A stretch of 64,000 bases of DNA from Rufibacter sp. DG15C (GTDB lineage: Bacteria; Bacteroidota; Bacteroidia; Cytophagales; Hymenobacteraceae), in NCBI RefSeq assembly GCF_001577755.1, contig NZ_CP010776.1:1426001-1490000 (forward strand), written 5' to 3'. Numbering within the stretch: position 1 is the first letter of the stretch; each line of letters begins with the position of its first letter. The notes under the pieces are model-generated. The model had not been told where the DNA came from. It saw only the letters and a list, made by a program, of their open reading frames with translations, and ran no database searches. Positions 24,570-33,496 of the stretch are shown piece by piece. Position numbers and translations under genes: made by a program.

Positions 24570-26993
24570 TTACCCGAAAGGCACCACCAGTTTAAAGCTG
24601 ACATTGCGGCCCATGTTGTACACGCCGGTTCTGCCCGTCACCTCATTCACAGGGGCATATTTCAAGCGGCTTAGATGGCTTTGATAGGCTTTGTCCAACA
24701 CGTTATTGGCGGTAATATACAGAGACGCAAAGGTCTTACCCGCTGCATTGGTCAGGTTGGCACCCACGCCCAGGTTTAGCAGACTGTAGCCCGGCGTAGG
24801 CGTCTCGGTGTCAAAAGCGGTGTACACGCGGTCTTGCTTGAAGTAGTTTTCCAGCTCGGCCTTGGCGTACCAGTTGCGCACGTGACTACCCGCTGTCGGG
24901 AAACTGATTTGCAGCTCGGTGTCTAGCCTTGGGCCCGGCGTGAAGGGCAGGTATTTCATATCTTCGGGCACGTCTTTCTGGATAGAGCGCACCCAAGAGA
25001 AGGAGTTCTCCAAGTGCAGCCAGTCCAGCGGGTGCGGATGGAAGTCAATGGTCACCTCGCCGCCATAGATGAAAGCATTGCCTTGCACATATTTAAAGGT
25101 GGGCGCCAAATCATCCTCCTCGCCAGACAAAGAATCACCACCCAACACGCTGCTCAGTTTCTGCGCGAAGATGTAGTTCTGGATGTTGTTTCTAAAACCG
25201 TTTAGGCCCAAGGTCACGTGCTTGCTGTCATAAGTCACTCCGGCGTCTAGCTGAAAACTGGTTTCTGGGTCCAGGTCCAGATTCCCGAGCTCATACCTGA
25301 ACGTGCCTTCATGCCTTCCGTTAGAAGCCAGCTCTGCCAAGTTAGGCGCCCTGAACCCCCGGGAGATGTTACCCTTCACGCTTAACTGCTCATTGAAGCT
25401 GTACGTGGCACCAATGCTACCCGAGACATTGGAGAAGTTGGTTTTGAATGCGTCAAACTTAGTTTCGGCGGCCTCGGCGGGGTTGGTGGTGAATTCATCT
25501 TCCTCGGTGACATACAGGGCGTCCCCGTTCACGCGCCGCAGGTCAAACCGAAGGCCACCGCTCACGTTCAGAGCCCCAAACTCACGCTTGGCAAAGGCAA
25601 AGACACCCGCGTCAAAGGTGCGGTACTCTGGGATGAGCACTTCTTCGCCTTCGTTCTGGTTTTGTTGCCACATGCCGTTGACGCCAATGGTAGGTTCCCA
25701 GTTAGCTACATGCGGCAGAAAATACTTCACGTCATAGTTGAAGGTGTGCAGGCGCATGGCAATCTCTTCTTCGTTTACATCCAGCGGGTTGCCGTATTCG
25801 CGGCGCAGGTTTTGCTGCCACGCCAAGTTGAACGCCAGCCTGGATTGGTTAAAGATGAGGTTGTTCTGCGAGGCGACTCTAAAGTGGTTGATGCGCTGCT
25901 GCGGAATGTCTAGGTCATAGCCGGCCAAATCCTCTTCAGTGACGGGCTGCTCCTCTACTTCGCCGTTCACCGGCACCAGTTTCAGAAACGTGCCGTTCTC
26001 ATCGCGCTCGCCTTCCACCAGCCCTACCTGCTGGTTAAATGTGCTGAATGCCAAGTGCGAGTAGCCCCAGCTTTTGTTGAGACCCACGTAGCCGTTCGCG
26101 TTGATCTCCCTGAAACCCGAGTTGTGCACTTTGCCGTCATACTTGTTCTGGTAGTTGCCGGCAAATTTCTGGCTTAGGCGTGCCGCCCAGTTAAAGCCGT
26201 TCAGGTTTCCCGCGTTGTAAGCCGAGTAGCCCAAGAGGTTGTTGTTAGTCTGGTAATTGGTAGCAATGGAGCCGATGACTTTGCCTTCCTCCACAGGATC
26301 TGGCGTCAAAAAGTTGATGACGCCAGCTATCCCGTCAGAGCCGTACATCAAGCTGCCAGGGCCTTTCACTACCTCGGCGCGCTCTACAGAATACTCGTCA
26401 ATCTCAATGCCGTGCTCATCGCCCCACTGCTGGCCTTCTTGCTTAATGCCGTCATTGAGCGTGATGATGCGGTTAAAGCCCAAGCCCCTGATGACCGGCT
26501 TAGAGATGCCCGCCCCAGTAGAAATTTGAGATACGCCCGGCGTTTTGGCAATGGCGTCAATGATGTTGGTGGCGCTGTTGCGGTTCAACTGCTCCTGACC
26601 AATCACGGTGGTAGGCACGGGGTTCAGGCGAGCCTCTGTAGAAGAGGAGACGCCGGTCACCACCACGGCCTGCAGCTCTGTCACAGAAGGGGCCAATTTA
26701 AAATTAAGCGTAGTGGCTCCGTTGATCTGAATTGGTCTGGCTTGGGTAATGTAGCCCACGTACCGCACCTGCGCCAAGAACTTGCCCTTGGGCAAATCTT
26801 GCAGCGTGTAGGCGCCATTGGCATCTGTAGAGACGGCGCGTTTCAAATCTGGGAAATAGATGCTGGCGCCAATCAAGGCCGTACCGTTGTTGGCATCTGT
26901 AATAGTGCCCGAAAGGGAATTAGAAGTCTGGGCAAAGGCGCTGCTAAAAACAAGGAACAGGCCTGCCACTAGAAAAAATCTATAAAGTGACAT
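24570..26993 (-). CDS. TonB-dependent outer-membrane receptor
   Basis: The 807-residue beta-barrel receptor imports a scarce ligand using TonB energy. A signal peptide (ending SAFAQT) is followed by a CarboxypepD_reg-like domain (SLSGTITDANNGTALIGASIYF), a plug domain (PVPTTVIGQEQLNRNSATNI ... GSLMYGSDGIAGVINFLTPD) and a 22-strand-type barrel ending in FKLVVPFG. The ligand is not read directly. The upstream His-rich gene suggests a metal such as zinc or copper, an inference from context. The ATG at 26993 (MSLYRFFLVAG) is chosen because it starts the signal peptide. Confidence 0.93.
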   Translation of the reverse strand: MSLYRFFLVAGLFLVFSSAFAQTSNSLSGTITDANNGTALIGASIYFPDLKRAVSTDANGAYTLQDLPKGKFLAQVRYVGYITQARPIQINGATTLNFKLAPSVTELQAVVVTGVSSSTEARLNPVPTTVIGQEQLNRNSATNIIDAIAKTPGVSQISTGAGISKPVIRGLGFNRIITLNDGIKQEGQQWGDEHGIEIDEYSVERAEVVKGPGSLMYGSDGIAGVINFLTPDPVEEGKVIGSIATNYQTNNNLLGYSAYNAGNLNGFNWAARLSQKFAGNYQNKYDGKVHNSGFREINANGYVGLNKSWGYSHLAFSTFNQQVGLVEGERDENGTFLKLVPVNGEVEEQPVTEEDLAGYDLDIPQQRINHFRVASQNNLIFNQSRLAFNLAWQQNLRREYGNPLDVNEEEIAMRLHTFNYDVKYFLPHVANWEPTIGVNGMWQQNQNEGEEVLIPEYRTFDAGVFAFAKREFGALNVSGGLRFDLRRVNGDALYVTEEDEFTTNPAEAAETKFDAFKTNFSNVSGSIGATYSFNEQLSVKGNISRGFRAPNLAELASNGRHEGTFRYELGNLDLDPETSFQLDAGVTYDSKHVTLGLNGFRNNIQNYIFAQKLSSVLGGDSLSGEEDDLAPTFKYVQGNAFIYGGEVTIDFHPHPLDWLHLENSFSWVRSIQKDVPEDMKYLPFTPGPRLDTELQISFPTAGSHVRNWYAKAELENYFKQDRVYTAFDTETPTPGYSLLNLGVGANLTNAAGKTFASLYITANNVLDKAYQSHLSRLKYAPVNEVTGRTGVYNMGRNVSFKLVVPFG

Positions 26994-27133
26994 GGTATAT
27001 CTAAGGTATAAAATGAGGAAAACAGCTGCGTAACGCAACTACAGATGCCTGACAAATAAAAGAAGCAGACACTCCGGCTCCCTCGCTATGGCCCTAGTCA
27101 ATGGGACAAGCAGGAGAGGCAAGAAAGATTAGA

Positions 27134-27460
27134 TTATACCAAAGCAGGCGGGCCCCGCGGCGAAGCCGTGTGCGGGTAACTGAACTTCCAGATGAACGCA
27201 AAACCCTCTTGGTACCTGTCAACCAACAAAAGTGGCGAAGGGAATTGTACCAGATGCTCTGACAGCTGAAAAGGCGTGTCAAAGAGTTCGGCGGTAGGAC
27301 AGTGGGTGTGCTTGTTGTCTAAGTGCGGCTTGCTCTCATCATGCACCTTGTGTTGGGTGTGCGCGTGGGCGTGCAAAGTCACCAGCACCTTTTCAGGCAC
27401 CATCACCCGCATAAACAGTAGGAGCAACAAATAAGCACTTAGGTTTCTTAAGGCGCGCAC
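27134..27460 (-). CDS. Small His-rich protein upstream of a TonB receptor
   Basis: The product (108 residues) has an N-terminal hydrophobic segment (about residues 8-29, YLLLLLFMRVMVPEKVLVTL) serving as signal or anchor. A metal-ligand-rich stretch follows at residues 30-54 with nine His and one Cys (HAHAHTQHKVH, then HTHC). The C-terminal half contains LFDTPFQLSEHLVQF and FIWKFSY. I recall similar small His-rich proteins beside Bacteroidota TonB receptors. It lies 140 bp before the receptor gene on the same strand, so an operon with a shared metal-related role is plausible. A GTG start at 27460 is used; no ATG gives a full signal segment. Confidence 0.65.
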   Translation of the reverse strand: MRALRNLSAYLLLLLFMRVMVPEKVLVTLHAHAHTQHKVHDESKPHLDNKHTHCPTAELFDTPFQLSEHLVQFPSPLLLVDRYQEGFAFIWKFSYPHTASPRGPPALV

Positions 27461-27580
27461 TTACAACAAGTTAATTCACAAATATAACAGCGTCTTCCAA
27501 TTTACAATACCAATGCCCTATTCTACCGAAAGGATCCAATTCCATGATGCTAAAATGAAATACAGATACGTACATGATTT

Positions 27581-27617
27581 AGTTTTGACCTATTTCCTGG
27601 AAAACAAGCCAAAAACG
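27581..27617. repeat. PR palindrome copy 12, degenerate left arm
   Basis: The right arm GAAAACAAGCCAAAAACG is well conserved; the left arm (AGTTTTGACCTATTTC) has drifted. It lies in the 829-bp gap between the divergent His-rich gene and htpG. Confidence 0.8.
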
Positions 27618-27646
27618 AAAGACTATTGCTAATAATTGACTGCTTA

Positions 27647-27681
27647 TTGTCAATTGTTGATTGTCAATTGTTGATTGTTAG
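27647..27681 (+). repeat. 7-bp periodic array (unit TTGTYRA), five units
   Basis: Units TTGTCAA and TTGTTGA alternate twice and end with TTGTTAG. It lies inside the repeat-filled gap before htpG. Confidence 0.85.
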
Positions 27682-27693
27682 TTGAATACTTGC

Positions 27694-27740
27694 TCATGTA
27701 AACACCCCTTCGCCTCTCAAAGTGAGAATTTACTTTAAGT
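27694..27740 (+). repeat. Second dispersed element, copy A
   Basis: Starts CATGTAAACACCCCT, then a CTCTCAAAGTGAGAAT mini-hairpin. The reverse complement of 40734-40781 aligns with it (ATGTAAACACCCCT then CTCCCCTCAAGGGGAG), so the same element occurs in inverse orientation there. Confidence 0.7.
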
Positions 27741-27749
27741 AAAGGCTGT

Positions 27750-28005
27750 TACTACTGGCACCCAATCCAGTCTTTCCGGCGAGTCGCCTAAGCAGGTTGC
27801 CGCCTCTGACAGGATAGCGTTTACGACAGAGCGAAGTTGGTTCATGAAGCGGGAAAGTAACCATGCAGCAGAGGCAAGCTGGTACAGCGCGAGGCGGGAA
27901 GACGGGCCCCCGCGGCCGTGAGCGCTTTGCGGTGAAGATGAAACAGGGGAGCATAAGGGCACCGGGAGGAAGAGCTTTCTCAGGAACAGCCAATTGCGTG
28001 CACAA
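27750..28005. other. GC-rich block of unknown nature
   Basis: About 250 bp of GC-rich DNA sits in an otherwise AT-rich gap between PR copies 12 and 13. It is open in two overlapping minus-strand frames (76 and 92 codons), rich in Arg, Pro, Leu and Ser with no hydrophobic core or signal that I recognise. Two competing open frames and the odd composition suggest a relic or non-coding repeat rather than a gene. The remainder of the 829-bp gap holds PR12, a heptamer array, element copy A, PR13 and the htpG leader. Confidence 0.4.
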
Positions 28006-28100
28006 AAACAGTTATAGAAAGTAGTATAGCTTAAGTAGCAGTCTGGGTCGTGGTGATAACACCAACAACGGAGGTTGTTCTTTTAAAGAACAATCAAATC

Positions 28101-28137
28101 CATTTTCCGCCTAATTCCCAGAAAACAAGCCAAAATG
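28101..28137. repeat. PR palindrome copy 13, degenerate
   Basis: Both outer ends are decayed (CATTTTCCGCCTAATT and GAAAACAAGCCAAAATG). It lies about 150 bp upstream of htpG. Confidence 0.7.
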
Positions 28138-28289
28138 AAATCTTAGTCAGCTTAACCTTTCAAATTGGCATTGTATAAACCCAAACAAACTCCTTCTTCC
28201 TGCCATCCTGTCACTAATCATGCTCTGGAACAGCTTTTGCCAAGCCTCTTCTACAAAAAGCAACACACATCATTTTATAGATATAGGAA

Positions 28290-30116
28290 ATGGAAGAAAA
28301 AGGCACGATTTCGATTCACACCGAGAACATTTTCCCCATCATCAAGAAGTTCTTGTACTCAGACCACGAGATTTTCTTGCGCGAACTAGTATCCAACGCC
28401 GTTGACGCCACCCAGAAAGCCAAAAGCCTCTCCAGCATCAGTGAGCTGAAAGGCGACCTAGGCGAGTTGAAGGTGACTGTGAAGGTGGACAAGGAGAAGA
28501 AGCAGATCATCATCTCTGACAACGGGATAGGGATGACCGCCGAGGAGATCAAGAAATACATCAACCAGATTGCCTTCTCGGGTGCCACGGAGTTTGTGGA
28601 GCGCTACAAAGACACCAACGCAGACAAGAGCCAGATCATTGGGCAGTTCGGTTTAGGGTTTTACTCGGCGTTTATGGTGGCCAGCACCGTAGAGATTGAC
28701 ACTTTGTCGCACCAAGACGGCGCAGAGCCGGCGCATTGGACCTGTGACGGTTCTACGGAGTTCACTATCACAAAAGGCACCCGCACCGAGCGTGGTACCG
28801 ATGTGATTCTGAACATCGCCGAAGATTCTGAGGAGTTCCTAGAAGAGGCCCGCATCCAGACCATCTTGAACAAATACTGCAAGTTCTTACCAATCCCGGT
28901 AGAGTTCAACGGAGAAATCATCAACAACCCGAACCCTATCTGGACCAAGTCGCCGTCTGATTTGACCGATGAGGACTACAAGAACTTCTACAAAGAACTG
29001 TATCCGTTCTCTGAGGACCCATTGTTCTGGATTCACCTCAACGTGGACTATCCGTTCAACTTGACCGGTATCCTGTACTTCCCTAAGGTGAAGAACGAGT
29101 TCGATTTCCAGAAAAACAAAATCCAGTTGTACAGCCGCCAGGTGTTCATCACCGACGAGGTGAAAGACGTGGTGCCGGAGTTCCTGATGCTGTTACACGG
29201 CGTGATTGACTCCCCGGACATTCCGTTGAACGTGAGCCGCTCGTTCTTGCAGGCAGATGCCAACGTGAAGAAAATCAACACCTACATTACCCGTAAGGTG
29301 GCGGACAAACTAAACGAAATCTACAAGAAAGACCGCACCGCCTACGAAGAGAAGTGGAATGACATTGCCGTATTTGTGAAGTACGGCATGCTCTCAGATG
29401 ACAAGTTCTATGAGAAAGCCAAGGACTTCGCGTTGCTGGAAAACACCGAGGGGAAATTCTCTACCTTAGAGGAATACCGCAACTTGGTGCAGGCCAACCA
29501 AACCGACAAAGACGGCAACTTGGTCATCTTGTACACCACTGATGTGGAGAAGCAGCACGCCTTCATTGAGACCGCCCAGAACCGCAACTACGACGTGGTG
29601 AAACTGGACACCATGATTGACCCGCACTTCATCGGGCAGTTGGAGCAGAAGCTGGAGAAGACCACGCTGAAGCGCGTAGACGCCGATACCATTGACAAGC
29701 TCATCCAGACGGATGCCAAGCCGGAGAGCGTATTGTCTGAGGAAGAGACCACGCGTCTGAAGGAGATGTTTGAGAAAGCCATTGACAACCAGAGCATGAC
29801 CGTGGGCGTGGAAGCTCTGAGCGTAGATGACCAACCGGTGATTATCACCCTGCCTGAGTTCATGCGCCGGATGAAGGACATGAACCGCATGGGCGGTGGC
29901 GGTATGATGATGATGGGCAACTTACCCGACATGTACAACGTGACCATCAACGCGAACCACCCTATCAACCACCGCATCTTAAAAGCCAAGGATGACCGCG
30001 GTGAGAAGATCGCCAAGCAGGCTTATGATTTAGCGTTGCTATCGCAGAATATGCTTTCGGGCGCGGCGTTAACGGCCTTCGTGAAGCGTAGCGTGGAACT
30101 GATTGACAAAGAGTAG
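28290..30116 (+). CDS. htpG: Molecular chaperone HtpG (Hsp90)
   Basis: Cytosolic ATP-dependent chaperone of the Hsp90 family, 608 residues. The GHKL ATPase domain is clear: FLRELVSNAVDATQK (catalytic Glu and Asn), IIISDNGIGMTAEEI, GVTEF-like FSGATEFVERY, and the lid motif IGQFGLGFYSAFMVA. The middle domain contains LYSRQVFITDEVKDVVPEFL and GVIDSPDIPLNVSRS with the conserved Arg. A Gly/Met-rich stretch (MGGGGMMMMGN) lies in the C-terminal dimerisation region. The ATG at 28290 fits the family start. A strong terminator follows, so the gene is probably monocistronic. No heat-shock element was recognised upstream. Confidence 0.97.
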   Translation: MEEKGTISIHTENIFPIIKKFLYSDHEIFLRELVSNAVDATQKAKSLSSISELKGDLGELKVTVKVDKEKKQIIISDNGIGMTAEEIKKYINQIAFSGATEFVERYKDTNADKSQIIGQFGLGFYSAFMVASTVEIDTLSHQDGAEPAHWTCDGSTEFTITKGTRTERGTDVILNIAEDSEEFLEEARIQTILNKYCKFLPIPVEFNGEIINNPNPIWTKSPSDLTDEDYKNFYKELYPFSEDPLFWIHLNVDYPFNLTGILYFPKVKNEFDFQKNKIQLYSRQVFITDEVKDVVPEFLMLLHGVIDSPDIPLNVSRSFLQADANVKKINTYITRKVADKLNEIYKKDRTAYEEKWNDIAVFVKYGMLSDDKFYEKAKDFALLENTEGKFSTLEEYRNLVQANQTDKDGNLVILYTTDVEKQHAFIETAQNRNYDVVKLDTMIDPHFIGQLEQKLEKTTLKRVDADTIDKLIQTDAKPESVLSEEETTRLKEMFEKAIDNQSMTVGVEALSVDDQPVIITLPEFMRRMKDMNRMGGGGMMMMGNLPDMYNVTINANHPINHRILKAKDDRGEKIAKQAYDLALLSQNMLSGAALTAFVKRSVELIDKE

Positions 30117-30136
30117 TAATTAAGTTTAGTTGTTTG

Positions 30137-30168
30137 GAAGAGGCCGGAGAGATTCGGCCTCTTTTTTT
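30137..30168 (+). terminator. Intrinsic terminator of htpG
   Basis: An 8-bp stem (AGAGGCCG 30139-30146 with CGGCCTCT 30155-30162) is followed by seven T residues. Confidence 0.93.
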
Positions 30169-30182
30169 GTGGAGTCTCTGCT

Positions 30183-31130
30183 TTAACTAAATAAATCCAA
30201 TTGACCCTTATTATCTGAAATTGAAATGCTGACAAACTTAATTCTAGGCCTCTTTTCACTTATTTTCCCAAATTTATCAGATCTATCTACTACTCCTTTA
30301 ACTATACAATTTGTGTAGTGAGCATTTCGATAATCTTTTATAGATCCTTTTTCTGGGAAGCATGTTAAAACATGATTTTTATATTGGAAGCCAAGGTCGT
30401 TTGACTTCTCGTTACCTCTAGTAATATGGCCTTCAAGTTCAACATAGGCATTGTGTTCTAATTCTGGAAATAGAATCTCTTGTTCATCTTCCTCATTTAA
30501 GAAAATAAACTTATTCTTATAATTTACCCTTGCTTGCTCTTTTACTTGTGGGTCGTTATAACCGATCACAAACTCTCTCTCTTCCTCTACTATTTTAATC
30601 AAGTTCTTAAACAGGCCTTCAGGGCAGTCAGCATATTGTTCTAAAAACTCTACAGGGAACCAAATGATTTCACCTTGCGCATTCTTTAATCCTATAAATT
30701 GATTGTCAGGTGAGAATATAAAACCGTCTAAAGACTTTTTACTTAATGACCCTAAATGAACGGCGGCTTTAATAACCCAAGTCATAGCCTTAAATGCACG
30801 TTGAAAAATATCTTTAAACCCTATTTCCTTAAAGTCATTCTTGGCCATTTCCCCTAAAGCTGATTCAAGGTACTTTTTAGCGCTAAAGGCTATTAATCCT
30901 TTAATTAAGAGTTCATTAAAATTTTCAGGAAAAAACGCTTCCCAACTTCCTTTCCTTATACTTACAGGTAGCTCAAAATCTATCTTTTCTAAGTCTGAGT
31001 TCTCCTTGTATAGGAAATACCTTAATGCTCCATCAAGCCCAGAAAGTACTCCCGCAGTCTTTTTAGCATCTAAATATCCATCCTTAACAAGCTCACCTTC
31101 ATATTTTATGTAAGCTATAACTGGTTCCAT
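30183..31130 (-). CDS. Hypothetical protein, AT-rich orphan
   Basis: I do not recognise this 315-residue soluble protein with confidence. The first 70 residues (YEGELVKDGYLDAKKTAGVLSG ... SIRKGSWEAFF) resemble, from memory, N-terminal domains of uncharacterised proteins that pair a hydrophilic LD-x-Lys helix with a R-x-G-S-x-E strand. The central part is helical with the amphipathic segment FQRAFKAMTWVIKAAVHLG, and the C-terminal third (HAYVELEGHITRGNE, KNHVLTCFPEKGSIKDYR) is beta-rich. Codon use is much more AT-rich than in htpG or the next gene, suggesting acquisition by transfer. The stop is 14 bp from the htpG terminator. Confidence 0.6.
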   Translation of the reverse strand: MEPVIAYIKYEGELVKDGYLDAKKTAGVLSGLDGALRYFLYKENSDLEKIDFELPVSIRKGSWEAFFPENFNELLIKGLIAFSAKKYLESALGEMAKNDFKEIGFKDIFQRAFKAMTWVIKAAVHLGSLSKKSLDGFIFSPDNQFIGLKNAQGEIIWFPVEFLEQYADCPEGLFKNLIKIVEEEREFVIGYNDPQVKEQARVNYKNKFIFLNEEDEQEILFPELEHNAYVELEGHITRGNEKSNDLGFQYKNHVLTCFPEKGSIKDYRNAHYTNCIVKGVVDRSDKFGKISEKRPRIKFVSISISDNKGQLDLFS

Positions 31131-31228
31131 TCAATTTTATATAATTTAATCTAAGTCATCTGTACTCAGAAGACGTGAGAGTATTTGTGTTATATATTTA
31201 TAAAGACATGAATGTAGAAAATGAAAAT

Positions 31229-31266
31229 CGTTTTTAGTCTATTTCCGCCAAAACAAGCCAAAAAAG
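31229..31266. repeat. PR palindrome copy 14
   Basis: Left arm CGTTTTTAGTCTATTT, right arm AAACAAGCCAAAAAAGG. It ends 3 bp before the stop codon of the minus-strand serine hydrolase. Confidence 0.82.
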
Positions 31267-31269
31267 GCA

Positions 31270-32367
31270 TTACTTCTTTATCACCGCATTCACCTTCTTC
31301 CAGAGGTCATTCAAGAAAACCACCGGTACCTCATTGTCATCTGGGTTGTCACCCATGCGCACGAGGATAAGGTTCTGGCTGGGGACGATGTTAAGGAACT
31401 GACCGTTTTTGCCCATGGCGGCAATCATATCTACAGGGGCATCGGGCACGGCGCTACCGGAGAAGACCATTTGCGAGGTGGGAAGCATGAAGGAAGACTG
31501 ACCGTTGAGCCACCAGAGGTAGCCATAGGAGCGGTTCAGGTTTTGCGAAGGGCTGGTCATGGCTTTGAAGAACTCGGTGTCTTTGAGTACTACAGTTTTG
31601 TCCCAGGTTCCTTTGTTGAGCATGAGCAAGCCAAATCGGGCCATGGCGCGCGCCGTACTGAAGTACACATAATCATCGCCTAGGGTCATCCAGAAACCTC
31701 CCATGCCAATCTTGTCGGCTAACTGGGTTTTAAAGTAGGTGTCAAAGTCTTGTTTGGTGGCTTTTTCGGTTACTTGGGTGAGTAGGGTGTAGGGCCCGTT
31801 GTGGTAGGCCCAACGGGTACCGGCATCAGCTTTGTACGTAAGGCAACTGGGTGTGTAGCAATGGTGGTTGGGCACTAGGTCGTTCAGGCCAGTGGTCATG
31901 GTGAGTTGGTGCCGAATGGTGATTTTGTCTTCCTGCGCGGGGGTGAGGCTGGTCCAACCGGCGCCCAAGTACTTAGACGTTTTGTCCTGAATGGAAAGAT
32001 GGCCGTCTTCCTGGGCCTTGCCAATAAGAAAAGCGTTCAAGGTCTTCCCCGCCGAGGCCCAGTACCAGTTACTGTTGGCCGTGAACGTGGTGCCATTGGC
32101 CGCTTTGCCGTTGTAATACTCAATGACAATCTTACCATCCTTGAGTAAGAGGAAAGCCCGGGTATTGCTCTGGTTCAAAAATTCATCTAATGCCGCAGCA
32201 CCCGTCGCACTCCAACCCAGACTTTCTGGTGTAGATGTCTCCCAGATAGAAGAACCCACCGCCGGGAAGTACAGGTTCTGGGCGGTGGGCGCTGGAGTGA
32301 CCTCGTCTTTTTTACAGGATAGCAGGCTAAGGCAAATGAAGGCAAACGCGAGAACAGTTCTTTTCAT
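31270..32367 (-). CDS. Serine hydrolase, class C beta-lactamase-like fold (lipoprotein)
   Basis: The 365-residue product has a lipoprotein signal (LSLLSCKK, Cys at about residue 18) and a penicillin-binding-protein-like transpeptidase fold. The nucleophile motif SxxK appears as SAGKT (about residues 105-108) and the YxN motif as YHNGPY. The third motif is less certain (FSGSAVPDAPV region). Such family members act as esterases, D-aminopeptidases or unassigned hydrolases rather than true beta-lactamases. It probably works in the periplasm. It follows the DoxX-like gene on the same strand with a 162-bp gap that holds nothing recognised. Confidence 0.88.
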   Translation of the reverse strand: MKRTVLAFAFICLSLLSCKKDEVTPAPTAQNLYFPAVGSSIWETSTPESLGWSATGAAALDEFLNQSNTRAFLLLKDGKIVIEYYNGKAANGTTFTANSNWYWASAGKTLNAFLIGKAQEDGHLSIQDKTSKYLGAGWTSLTPAQEDKITIRHQLTMTTGLNDLVPNHHCYTPSCLTYKADAGTRWAYHNGPYTLLTQVTEKATKQDFDTYFKTQLADKIGMGGFWMTLGDDYVYFSTARAMARFGLLMLNKGTWDKTVVLKDTEFFKAMTSPSQNLNRSYGYLWWLNGQSSFMLPTSQMVFSGSAVPDAPVDMIAAMGKNGQFLNIVPSQNLILVRMGDNPDDNEVPVVFLNDLWKKVNAVIKK

Positions 32368-32529
32368 AGAAGAAAGTCAGTTTATGCTTTGATGCCGCTG
32401 CCAGAGAAAAGTTAAATCTAGCAGCGGCACCTGGTAACAACCAACCGTAAAACTATAAAAATAGCAATTACTCTATATTCAAAATTCTATCACTGAAATC
32501 AGGTTTGCCTGTACTTGCTACTGTCAAAG

Positions 32530-33282
32530 TTAAACGGCAGCCAACACCTGCTTCTGACGGGTAGACAGCCACATCTGCACAAGTAGCAACAGCAGAATTC
32601 CGGCGCTGCATATGCCAATGATTACATGTGTGTAGGGTAGTTTCATGCCCAGCGTCAACAAGCACATGTTAGCCACCGCCAGCAACACAATCACCTTCTG
32701 CAGCTTAGTGAGCGCAATAGGTAAAATCACTGTTGCCCCGGCCAGTAGAAACGTCAACAGCCCAGCGGCGTTGGTCAACGGGTAGTTAAATCTAGAAAGG
32801 CCCAGTGTTAGTAAGGCGCCCCCTATTACTGCCCAAGGCAGACTTCCAGCTCTAAACGTATCTAAAGCATAAGGCGCAACGGGTAGGGCAGGTTCTGTAG
32901 AAAACAGAAATTTAAAGCGTCTCCATTCGTACAGCAACATGGCCAGGTTCATCACTAAAAATACGGCATTGACATACGGCGTACCTGTCCAGTTCTGAGA
33001 AATGGTCACCGCTATAATAGCAATGTTCATGGGCACCAGCATCACCGCCCCTAGCAAACTAAACCGCTGCGTGAACAGCAAGGTACCCAGCACTACCTGG
33101 CACACCGCCACCACCTGCGCAAAAAACGCCAAACCATGTTTGGCTAGCGCCTCTTCCAGCCACGGCGGCCCAATCAACTGCCCAAAGTTGCCGTGCGTGA
33201 GTTTGCAGACGCCGGCTGAGAAAAACACATAGCCCAAGAAGAGCCGAATGAGCAGCACCAGAAAGTCTTTGTTTTGGATCAT
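32530..33282 (-). CDS. DoxX/MauE-like membrane protein
   Basis: The product (250 residues) is an inner-membrane protein with about seven hydrophobic segments. The first half (LIRLFLGYVFFSAGVCKLTHGNFGQ) shows the DoxX-type start, where R-x(7)-F-x-x-G-x-x-K in TM1 is conserved, followed by FFAQVVAVCQVVLGTLLF. Family members are linked to quinone or thiosulfate metabolism and to methylamine dehydrogenase maturation, but most are uncharacterised. No redox partner gene is adjacent, so the role cannot be specified. Confidence 0.8.
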   Translation of the reverse strand: MIQNKDFLVLLIRLFLGYVFFSAGVCKLTHGNFGQLIGPPWLEEALAKHGLAFFAQVVAVCQVVLGTLLFTQRFSLLGAVMLVPMNIAIIAVTISQNWTGTPYVNAVFLVMNLAMLLYEWRRFKFLFSTEPALPVAPYALDTFRAGSLPWAVIGGALLTLGLSRFNYPLTNAAGLLTFLLAGATVILPIALTKLQKVIVLLAVANMCLLTLGMKLPYTHVIIGICSAGILLLLLVQMWLSTRQKQVLAAV

Positions 33283-33424
33283 AGTTGTAGCGGTTTAGGT
33301 GATCAGAAGAACAGCAATTTTGCATTACCTAACCCTAAGGTCGTGAAGCGCTTGCACTCCAGAAAATCTTTTAGACCAACCGCCACTGCACCTAGACCAA
33401 CCAGCCAAATCCCTAGAAAACGAG

Positions 33425-33470
33425 AATCCGTTTTTGGCCTGATTCTTAGGAAACAGGCCAAAAACGGATC
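33425..33470. repeat. PR palindrome copy 15, extended arms
   Basis: Flanks ATCCG and CGGAT are symmetric outside a near-consensus core with one mismatch in the centre. It lies between two minus-strand genes. Confidence 0.9.
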
Positions 33471-33496
33471 CTCAACTCCAGAGCATGAGGGATTAC

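Noticed and set aside
26412-26972. 186-codon + strand ORF
   Set aside because: Antisense shadow of the TonB receptor plug region.
27730-28005. Minus-strand ORFs in the GC-rich block as genes
   Set aside because: Two overlapping frames with odd composition, no signal or domain; kept only as an unexplained block.
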